NCBI GenBank assembly: GCA_036264135.1
Contig: DATARN010000057.1
Location: forward strand, 1-7,523
Length of the DNA stretch: 7,523 nucleotides
From: DATARN01 sp036264135
GTDB lineage: Bacteria; Actinomycetota; Acidimicrobiia; Acidimicrobiales; Palsa-688
Reading direction: 5' to 3'
Shown here in pieces: positions 1 to 5,323 of this stretch (its first letter is position 1; each line of letters starts with the position of its first letter). The notes below the pieces were generated by a model, which made no database searches, was not told where the DNA came from, and saw only the letters and a program-made list of their open reading frames with translations. Both the position numbers and the translations under genes were made by a program.

Positions 1-4
1 ACGG

Positions 5-643
5 CTAAGGAGCGGCGGGCGGCGTCACCGGGGAAATGGCGGCGGTGGCGGCGGCCGAGGGGTTGGCGCACACCATGAGGTGGGTGGGCACGGTGAGCGC
101 CGCCGTCCGGTTGGGTGGGGAGACCCGGATGGCGGCGGCCACCTCCGGCTGGCAGCCCGGAGCGGTGGCCACGTAGGCGTCGTGGTAGGCGAGCACCGCC
201 TGGGCGGCGCCCCCTTTCGTCAGGGTCACCAGGGCCGCGGCCGCCCCGGTGCGCGACGCCGGCGCGCCGATGGAGTGGCCGCGGGCGTCAAGGAACGACA
301 CTCCCGGGTAGCCCTGCAGGGTGCAGGCCGGGGCCAAGGTGTTGGTGAATACCAGGTCGAGGTATGCGGTCCCGGCGGCGGCGCCGGCATCGCTCGCCAC
401 CACAGCCAGGGCCCCGGTCGCACAGGCGGTGGGAGCGGCGGCAACGGCCGGCCCGGTGGTGGCCGGGGCGACCGGCGCCGGCGGGACACCGCTGGTCGGC
501 GGGGTGCCCGGCGCCTCGGTCGTGGACGTGGTGAGGGCGGCGCGGGTGGAGGGCCCAGCCGGTAGTTGCGACGCCGCCCGGTGGTGGCAGCCGCCGGCCA
601 GCACCGCGATCGCCGCCGCCGCGACCCAGCGACTCCGGGGCAT
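5..643 (-). CDS. Putative DUF4232-like secreted lipoprotein
   Basis: From the ATG at 643 this is a 212-residue protein. It starts with a basic n-region (MPRSR), an alanine-rich hydrophobic stretch (residues 7-16) and a cysteine at 19 in the context LAGGC. This looks like a lipoprotein signal peptide, although Ala rather than Leu at -3 is not the commonest lipobox. Residues 20-72 are a Thr/Pro/Ala-rich linker, probably a tether. Residues 74-194 carry the pattern I associate with actinobacterial DUF4232 domains: LVFTNT (97-102), a cysteine followed by TLQGYPGVSFLD (108-119), and four cysteines (74, 107, 164, 192) that could form two disulfides. The family's function is not known to me. It probably sits outside the membrane. 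An alternative ATG at 685 adds 14 residues and would make its start codon overlap the divergent start at 684. The frame stays open upstream to 985, but that part is antisense to the 684-1064 gene and I left it out. It ends in TAG close to the window edge. Confidence 0.78.
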   Translation of the reverse strand: MPRSRWVAAAAIAVLAGGCHHRAASQLPAGPSTRAALTTSTTEAPGTPPTSGVPPAPVAPATTGPAVAAAPTACATGALAVVASDAGAAAGTAYLDLVFTNTLAPACTLQGYPGVSFLDARGHSIGAPASRTGAAAALVTLTKGGAAQAVLAYHDAYVATAPGCQPEVAAAIRVSPPNRTAALTVPTHLMVCANPSAAATAAISPVTPPAAP

Positions 644-683
644 CCGACTCAGCCTGCCAGGAACGGCCACGCGATGATGGGCC

Positions 684-1064
684 ATGCCCTCTGACGCCGA
701 GACCGAAACCGAGCTGCTGGCCCGCATCGACGGCGACCTGGGTGAGCTCACGTCCCATGTCAACACCTGGCTGGCCGATCGCTTTCTCACCCCGGAAACG
801 GCGGCCGGGCTGAACCTGGAGGACGTCTCCGGTCTCATCCTGTGGCTGCAGCAGTGGCGGCTCCATTTCGAGGAGTACGCCGCCGCGGCGACCGAGCTGG
901 CCGCCGCCGGTCGCCCGGCGGTGGTGGACCGGCTGGCCCAGATCCGGGTGGAGAGCGACAACTCCATCGCCCAGTTCACCGCCATGGCGGCGGGCCTGCT
1001 AGAGGAGTCGGGGGAACCGCCCCCGCCTACCAGTCCCGAGCCCCGCCGGGAAAGGCGGCGATGA
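684..1064 (+). CDS. Hypothetical small helical protein
   Basis: I do not recognise this 126-residue protein. It is the only plus-strand gene I accept. The codons end almost always in G or C, and the composition is balanced and acidic, unlike the Arg/Pro/Ala-rich shadow frames around it. Residues 4-30 and roughly 45-110 look alpha-helical, with a Trp-rich patch (LILWLQQWRLHFEEY, 51-65). The tail is PPPPTSPEP followed by RRERRR, so it ends basic and probably disordered. No signal peptide or membrane segment is visible, so it is probably cytoplasmic. The ATG at 684 has no clear ribosome binding site at normal spacing; AGGAA at 659-663 is about 20 bases away. Leaderless translation is possible. 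It is divergent from the lipoprotein gene, with 40 bases between the starts as called, and its last 38 bases overlap the 3' end of the gene coming from the right. Because it lies antisense to a long open frame, some doubt remains that it is expressed. Confidence 0.62.
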   Translation: MPSDAETETELLARIDGDLGELTSHVNTWLADRFLTPETAAGLNLEDVSGLILWLQQWRLHFEEYAAAATELAAAGRPAVVDRLAQIRVESDNSIAQFTAMAAGLLEESGEPPPPTSPEPRRERRR

Positions 1065-2532
1065 CCGGGCCGAAACGGGCCACCGCCTCGGGGTCGAGGG
1101 CCGGCATGTTGACGATGGCGGTGTGGACGCCGGCGTCGGCGAACTCCCGGAAGCGGCCCACGTGGTCCTCTACCGTGCCGGCGTTGACCCGGACGGCGTA
1201 GGCCTCGGGCGACACCGAAGGCGGCCGGAGGGCCTCGAGCCGGGCGGCCACCTCGTCACCCGAGGAACCGACCATCACCGTCGAGAGGTGCGTCACGGTG
1301 ATCTCCGAGGGGTCTCGTAGCTCGGCGCGGCAGTGGGCGTGGAGGACGGCGAGCTTGTGGCGCACGGTGGCGGGATCGCCGAAGAGGTTGCAGGCGTCGG
1401 CGTAGCGGGCGACCAGGGCCAGGGTCCGCTTCTCCCCCGATCCTCCGATCAGGATCGGGAGGTGGGCTTGGAGGGGTCGGGGGTAGCAGATGGCTTCCTC
1501 GACCTGGGTGGTGCGCCCGGAAAACGGGGGCGAACCCGGTCCCCACATCAGCGGCAGCAGCTCGAGGGCATCTTCCAGTAGCTGGTAGCGGACCGCCGGG
1601 GCGGGGAACTCCCAGCCGTACAGCCGGTGCTCCCGTTCGAACCAGGCTGCTCCCAAGCCGCAGACGGCCCGGCCGGCCGACAGGACGTCGAGGGTGGCCA
1701 CGATCTTGGCCAGGTGGGCAAGGTTGCGGTACGTGATCCCAGTCACCAGTGCGCCTAGGCGGACGGTGCGGGTGCGGGCGGCCAGGAAGCCGAGGGTCGT
1801 GTAGCTGTCGAGCATGTCCTGCCATTCCGGGCCGACCTGGGGGATCTGGAGGAAGTGGTCGATGACCCAGAGGCTGGTGAAGCCGGCGGCCTCGGCGGCG
1901 GCGGCCATGTCGCCGAGGTGGCCGGCGATGGCGGCCGGGCCGCCGGCGTGGTGGAAGCTCGGGATCTGCAGCCCGAAGCGCAGGGGCACGGGATCCTCCT
2001 TCTGACGGCCGGCGAACGCCGGCGCGGCGAGCAACGCCGGCGGTACCAGGCGCACCGGGCCGGGTGGGTGAACGCCGGCGAATCCCTCCTCGGCAACGGC
2101 GGCCAACGCCGGGGTGGCGGCCAGCTGCGAGGTGAGAACCTTGGCGGGAACGGGCCGGCTGCGGGTCTTGTTGCGGGCCCGGCACACCGCGGCCGGGGTG
2201 GTGAAGACGACGGCATGACAGGCGACGCCGTGGCGGGCGGCCAGGGCGAGGTAGGCGGCCCGGCGGGCCGGGTCGAGGCCGAGGGTGTCGACCACGGTGG
2301 TCAGCCGGCGCCGGAGGCGGCGTTCGAGCACCAGGTCGAGCACGTCGAAGGCGTCGGTCCCCGCCCGCTGGTCGTCGGGGCCTTCGCCGACCACTGCCCG
2401 GAGGTCGTCGGAGGCGATGACCTGGGTTGGTCGGAAGTTGGCCGCCGCCCACGTCGACTTCCCGCTCCCCGACGGCCCGACGAGGATGACCAGCGACGGG
2501 ATGGGCAGCCGGACCGCCGGCAGGTCGGTCAC
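1027..2532 (-). CDS. Fusion: Pnkp-like P-loop kinase domain + LLM-class (probably F420-dependent) oxidoreductase
   Basis: The gene encodes 501 residues from a GTG at 2532, ten bases after the nusB stop. An upstream ATG at 2604 would add 24 residues that only mirror nusB coding sequence. Residues 1-178 form a P-loop kinase: Walker A GPSGSGKST (19-27), SDDLR (41-45) whose Asp42 fits the general base, TDAFDVL (59-65), VVDT (80-83) and RNKTRSR (120-126), arginines typical of a lid. Order and spacing match the kinase domain of clostridial Pnkp RNA-repair enzymes as I remember it, but the phosphatase and ligase modules are absent. Residues 182-501 are a full-length luciferase-like monooxygenase: FGLQIPSF (186-193), SLWVIDHF (220-227) and GLGAAWFEREHRLYGWEF (292-309), resembling the TIGR03560/Rv1855c group. 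F420 use is inferred from that resemblance; the substrate is unknown. A strong internal ribosome binding site and GTG at 1989 could give a 320-residue oxidoreductase alone. It is the last gene of the minus-strand array and overlaps the convergent 684-1064 gene by 38 bases. Confidence 0.86.
   Translation of the reverse strand: MTDLPAVRLPIPSLVILVGPSGSGKSTWAAANFRPTQVIASDDLRAVVGEGPDDQRAGTDAFDVLDLVLERRLRRRLTTVVDTLGLDPARRAAYLALAARHGVACHAVVFTTPAAVCRARNKTRSRPVPAKVLTSQLAATPALAAVAEEGFAGVHPPGPVRLVPPALLAAPAFAGRQKEDPVPLRFGLQIPSFHHAGGPAAIAGHLGDMAAAAEAAGFTSLWVIDHFLQIPQVGPEWQDMLDSYTTLGFLAARTRTVRLGALVTGITYRNLAHLAKIVATLDVLSAGRAVCGLGAAWFEREHRLYGWEFPAPAVRYQLLEDALELLPLMWGPGSPPFSGRTTQVEEAICYPRPLQAHLPILIGGSGEKRTLALVARYADACNLFGDPATVRHKLAVLHAHCRAELRDPSEITVTHLSTVMVGSSGDEVAARLEALRPPSVSPEAYAVRVNAGTVEDHVGRFREFADAGVHTAIVNMPALDPEAVARFGPVIAAFPGGARDW
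1995..2001 (-). promoter_or_regulatory. Internal Shine-Dalgarno (AAGGAGG) for the oxidoreductase part
   Basis: On the minus strand AAGGAGG is followed by ATCCC and then GTG at 1989-1987, a spacing of five bases. The GTG is in frame with the fusion gene and falls exactly where the LLM domain begins (VPLRFGL). It is the best ribosome binding site in the window: the other array genes show only weak or no complement to the 16S 3' end and seem to depend on translational coupling. The bases are also coding (Gln-Lys-Glu-Asp-Pro), so chance is possible, but match and position together favour a used internal start. Confidence 0.6.
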
Positions 2533-2536
2533 CGGC

Positions 2537-2549
2537 AGGCGCTCAGCCG
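2537..2549 (-). repeat. 13-base direct repeat at the nusB stop codon, copy 1
   Basis: The minus-strand 13-mer CGGCTGAGCGCCT contains the nusB TGA stop and lies in the short gap before the fusion gene. An identical 13-mer contains the efp stop at 3174-3186. Both copies put the TGA at the same place. Whether it acts in translation or is chance in GC-rich sequence cannot be told from one window. Confidence 0.45.
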
Positions 2550-3163
2550 GCCAGCGGGCCTTCTGCCGGACGGGTCTCGGAGGCGATCGACGCCAGCAGC
2601 CCATTGACGAAGCGGCCGGACTCGTCGGTTGAGTACCGCTTGGCCAGCTCCACCGCCTCGGAGATGACGACGCCGGTCGGGACGTCCGGGCGGTAGAGGA
2701 GCTCGAAGGTCGCCATGCGCACCACGGTGCGGTCGATGACCGGCATCCGATCGATGGTCCAGTCGATGGCGAAGCGGTCGATCAGCTGGTCGATCTGGTG
2801 CCCGCGCTCCCCCACCCCGGCGACGATGGAGATCACGTAGGGCGGTGGCGTCACGGGGAGCTCGGCCAGCAGGTCGGCGGGCGCCAGGCTCTTGGCGTCC
2901 GCCTCGTACAGCAGCGACAGGGCCCGTTCCCGCGATTCGCGGCGCGAGCCGTAGGCCGGGAGGCGGTCGCCGGCGGCCTGGCCGGGCCCGGCGTGGGTCT
3001 GGGACGGCGCGCCGTCGAGCATCGCTGGCTCGTCCTCGGCGACCACCTCAACCAGTTCCGCTCCCTCGGGCGGCCCAAATCCCTCGGGCGGCGGAAAGGG
3101 CAGCGCCGTGTCGGCCGCCACCGCCCCCGCCGGCGCCCGGCCCGCCGTCGCGCCCTCCGCCAT
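2543..3163 (-). CDS. nusB: Transcription antitermination factor NusB, with N-terminal extension
   Basis: NusB binds boxA RNA together with S10 (NusE) in the antitermination complex that supports rRNA transcription. The core starts near residue 73: SRRESRERALSLLYEAD (73-89), then IDRMPVIDRTVVRMATFELL (137-156) and ISEAVELAKRYSTDESGRFVNGLL (167-190), all typical of the family. From the ATG at 3163 the protein is 206 residues, whereas NusB is usually about 130-160. The extra 70 or so residues are Ala/Pro/Gly-rich and then acidic, and include a triple proline at 24-26. They have the same strong GC third-position bias as the core, so they are probably coding. An internal ATG at 3022 would give a more usual 159 residues, but 3163 lies only 16 bases after the efp stop and fits the packed array better. 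Neither start has a good ribosome binding site. The stop is 10 bases before the GTG of the fusion gene. Confidence 0.93.
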   Translation of the reverse strand: MAEGATAGRAPAGAVAADTALPFPPPEGFGPPEGAELVEVVAEDEPAMLDGAPSQTHAGPGQAAGDRLPAYGSRRESRERALSLLYEADAKSLAPADLLAELPVTPPPYVISIVAGVGERGHQIDQLIDRFAIDWTIDRMPVIDRTVVRMATFELLYRPDVPTGVVISEAVELAKRYSTDESGRFVNGLLASIASETRPAEGPLAG

Positions 3164-3173
3164 GAACGAGATG

Positions 3174-3186
3174 AGGCGCTCAGCCG
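3174..3186 (-). repeat. 13-base direct repeat at the efp stop codon, copy 2
   Basis: This is identical to the copy at 2537-2549 and spans the efp TGA and the first bases of the efp-nusB gap. Both copies follow a glycine codon and precede a downstream start codon by 7 to 16 bases past the stop. It is not a recognised Shine-Dalgarno sequence. The role is unknown. Confidence 0.45.
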
Positions 3187-3749
3187 CCGACGCGGGTCAG
3201 ATATTCGCCGGAGCGGGTGTCCACCTTGACTTTGTCGCCGATATTGACGAACAGCGGCACCTGGACGGTCAGCCCGGTCTCCAGCGTGGCCGGCTTGCGG
3301 GCGCCCGAGACCCGGTCGCCCTGGATGCCGGGCTCGGTCTCGGTGACGGTCAGCTCGACGGCCGCCGGCAGGTCGACGCCGACGATCTCGGTGCCGTACA
3401 TCTGCAGGACGACGGTGTCGCCCTCCTTCACGTAGGGGGCGGCGTCGCCCAGACCGGTACGGGGCGTGGACATCTGGTCGTACGTCTCGTTGTCCATGAA
3501 CACGTACTGGTCCCCGTCGAGATAGAGGTACTGCATCTCGCGCTTGTCGATGACGGCCTGCTCGAGCTTCTCGTCGGCCCGGTAGGTGCGCTCGATCACG
3601 GCGCCGGTGCGGGCATTCTTCAGCTTGGTGCGGACGAAGGCGCCGCCCTTGCCGGGCTTGACGTGGTCGAAGTGGACGACCGAAAAGAGGCCCTCGGGCA
3701 GGTTCAGGCTCATGCCATTGCGCAGATCGTTGGTCGAAACCGACGCCAT
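3180..3749 (-). CDS. efp: Translation elongation factor P (EF-P)
   Basis: EF-P binds ribosomes stalled on consecutive prolines, between the P and E sites, and promotes peptide bond formation. At 189 residues it has the usual length and three beta-barrel domains (about 1-65, 66-127 and 128-189). The domain I tip loop is HVKPGKGGAFVRTKL (29-43), with Lys34 where Escherichia coli EF-P is lysylated; no modification gene is visible here. The C-terminal family signature is present at about 151-173 (KPATLETGLTVQVPLFVNIG). The start ATG at 3749 is 18 bases after the peptidase stop, with GAGG ten bases upstream, a weak to moderate ribosome binding site. Its place between pepQ and nusB is conserved in Actinobacteria. 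The residue after the PGKG motif is Gly, where I recall Pro in many actinobacterial EF-Ps. Confidence 0.97.
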   Translation of the reverse strand: MASVSTNDLRNGMSLNLPEGLFSVVHFDHVKPGKGGAFVRTKLKNARTGAVIERTYRADEKLEQAVIDKREMQYLYLDGDQYVFMDNETYDQMSTPRTGLGDAAPYVKEGDTVVLQMYGTEIVGVDLPAAVELTVTETEPGIQGDRVSGARKPATLETGLTVQVPLFVNIGDKVKVDTRSGEYLTRVGG

Positions 3750-3767
3750 CAGCGAGCGACCTCGGGG

Positions 3768-4886
3768 TTATGAGACACGGAGTTCCTTGGGAGTAGTGGT
3801 GACGGGCCAGCAGCCCTCGTCGGTAACGATGACGGTGTCCTCGATCCGAGCGCCGCCGACCCCGGGCAGGTACACGCCGGGCTCAACGGTGACCGCCTGG
3901 CCGCTGGCCAGTGTATCGGACGACGTGGCGGCGACCGCTGGCGCTTCGTGGATGTCGAGGCCCACGCCGTGGCCGGTGCCGTGGACGAAACGGTCGCCCC
4001 ACCCGGCGGCGCCGATCACGTCCCGGCACACCCGATCGACCTCGGAGCAGGCCACGCCGGCGCGCACCGCGGCCACGCCGGCCGCCTGGCTGGCGGCCAC
4101 CACGTCGAAGACCCGCTGCATATCGGCCGACGGTGAACCGACACAGACCGTGCGGGTCATGTCCGAGCAGTAGCCGTCGACGACCGCTCCGAAATCAAGG
4201 GTGACCAACTCGTGGTGTTCGATGGGACGCGACGACGGGCGGTGATGGGGCTTGGCGCCGTTGGGCCCGGAGGCGACGATCGTCTCGAAGGAGTTGCCCC
4301 ATGCGCCGAGCCGGCGGATCTCGAAATCGAGGGCCTGACCGAACGCCGCCTCGGTCGGCCCTTCTCGGAGGAGGGGCAGGACGTGGGCCAGCGCGGCGTC
4401 GGCGATGGCGGCGGCCCGAGCCAGCCGGGCGACCTCGCCGGCGTCCTTGACCCGGCGCAGCGACTCGACCAGCCCGACGGTGGGCATCAGGGTGGCGGCC
4501 GGGAACCAATCGGTGGCGAAGGCCCGCTGCCGGGCCCAGCTGACGTGGGCCGCCTCCAGCCCCAGCCGGCCGATGCCCGCGGCGGCCACGAGGGACTTGG
4601 CCGCCTCCTGCTGCCGGCCGGCCTGGCCGATCTCACGGCGCCCCTCGACACCGGCCACCGCCATCTGCTCGGCCGACTGGGTTTCGTACCGCCCGTCGGT
4701 GATGAGCACCACCTCGCCGGGCAGCACGAACACCATGCCGGCGGAGCCGGCGAAGCCGGTCAGGTACCGGACGTTGGTGAGGCTGGTCACGAGCAGGGCG
4801 TCGCAACCGGCGCCGTCGAGCAGGGCCCGCAGCCGGGGGATCCGCCCGGCGACATCCATGGCAGGAAGGGCGTCCATGGCGTTCAT
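3768..4886 (-). CDS. pepQ: M24B family Xaa-Pro peptidase (PepQ/PepP type)
   Basis: This is a 372-residue metallopeptidase that cleaves bonds next to proline in short peptides, probably in the cytoplasm since no signal peptide is visible. Residues 12-140 are the creatinase-like N-terminal domain (VRYLTGFAGSAG, 39-50). The rest is the pita-bread catalytic domain. All five expected metal ligands are present: Asp231 (TLDFGA), Asp242 (SDMTRT), His306 (GTGHGVGLDIHE), Glu335 (VEPGVYL) and Glu349 (ARIED), plus His214 and His313 near the active site. The ATG at 4886 overlaps the aroQ stop as ATGA, which suggests translational coupling. ATGs at 4877 and 4859 are alternatives; none has a clear ribosome binding site. 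Whether it is an aminopeptidase or a dipeptidase cannot be decided from sequence. The symbol follows the mycobacterial neighbour of efp. Confidence 0.94.
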   Translation of the reverse strand: MNAMDALPAMDVAGRIPRLRALLDGAGCDALLVTSLTNVRYLTGFAGSAGMVFVLPGEVVLITDGRYETQSAEQMAVAGVEGRREIGQAGRQQEAAKSLVAAAGIGRLGLEAAHVSWARQRAFATDWFPAATLMPTVGLVESLRRVKDAGEVARLARAAAIADAALAHVLPLLREGPTEAAFGQALDFEIRRLGAWGNSFETIVASGPNGAKPHHRPSSRPIEHHELVTLDFGAVVDGYCSDMTRTVCVGSPSADMQRVFDVVAASQAAGVAAVRAGVACSEVDRVCRDVIGAAGWGDRFVHGTGHGVGLDIHEAPAVAATSSDTLASGQAVTVEPGVYLPGVGGARIEDTVIVTDEGCWPVTTTPKELRVS

Positions 4887-5323
4887 GCTGACAGCAATTG
4901 CGCCACTGCCTCGACGGCCAGGCGGTAGCCGTGGCCCCCGAAGCCGCTGATCACACCGGTGGCCACCGGGCTCACGACCGACACCTGCCGCCAGCTCTCC
5001 CGCGAGGCGGGATTGGACAGGTGGAGTTCGATGACCGGGCCGTCGAAGGCGGCCAGGGCGTCGTGCAGCGACCAGGCGTAGTGGGTGAAGGCGCCGGCGT
5101 TGATGATGATGGCGGCGGCGTGGCCCCGGGCGGCGTGGATGGCGTCGACCAGGTCACCCTCGTGGTTGGACTGGCGGTGGACGATCGAAAGGCCCAGCTG
5201 TTCACCGGTGGCGGTGGCCAGGGCGACGTGGGTGTCCAGCGTGGCGATCCCGTAGATCTCCGGCTCCCGCTGGCCGAGGAGGTTGAGGTTCGGCCCGGAC
5301 AGGAGAAGCACCGTGGTGCTCAT
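4883..5323 (-). CDS. aroQ: 3-dehydroquinate dehydratase, type II
   Basis: AroQ dehydrates 3-dehydroquinate to 3-dehydroshikimate, the third step of the shikimate pathway. At 146 residues it matches the small type II family, which forms dodecamers. GPNLNLLGQREPEIYG (10-25) carries the mobile lid Arg19 and catalytic Tyr24. QSNHEGDLVDAIH (51-63) and IINAGAFTHYAWSLHDAL (73-90) follow, with Asn75 in the active site. ELHLSN (99-104) holds the catalytic His101, and VISGFGGHGY (124-133) ends the core. It is unrelated to the type I Schiff-base enzyme. The ATG at 5323 overlaps the aroB stop by four bases (ATGA), and its own stop overlaps the peptidase start in the same way. No real Shine-Dalgarno sequence is seen, which fits coupled translation. 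Confidence 0.97.
   Translation of the reverse strand: MSTTVLLLSGPNLNLLGQREPEIYGIATLDTHVALATATGEQLGLSIVHRQSNHEGDLVDAIHAARGHAAAIIINAGAFTHYAWSLHDALAAFDGPVIELHLSNPASRESWRQVSVVSPVATGVISGFGGHGYRLAVEAVAQLLSA

Noticed and set aside
80..565. 161-residue plus-strand frame opposite the lipoprotein
   Set aside because: It is nearly all Gly and Arg, the antisense image of an Ala/Pro/Thr-rich protein.
686..985. Open frame upstream of the lipoprotein on the minus strand, giving a 326-residue protein
   Set aside because: It is Ser/Arg/Ala-rich, lies wholly antisense to a better-behaved plus-strand gene, and would bury a clear signal peptide inside the protein.
1043..1058. Possible terminator hairpin CCGCC-GGGAAA-GGCGG in the convergent overlap
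   Set aside because: The stem is only five pairs, there is no T tract on either side, and stems of this size arise often at this GC content.
1256..2452. 398-residue minus-strand frame inside the fusion gene
   Set aside because: It consists almost only of Arg, Pro and Gly, typical of a shifted frame in GC-rich coding sequence.
2533..2604. ATG at 2604 as the start of the fusion gene
   Set aside because: The added residues are Arg/Pro-rich and come from the end of nusB in another frame. The GTG at 2532, ten bases after the nusB stop, fits the array spacing better.
1855..2607. 250-residue plus-strand frame opposite the fusion gene
   Set aside because: The composition is Gly/Arg-rich without recognisable motifs, and it is opposite a gene with clear catalytic motifs.
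4212..4928. 238-residue plus-strand frame opposite the Xaa-Pro peptidase
   Set aside because: It is Gly-rich with no family features; the opposite strand has all five metal ligands of an M24B peptidase.
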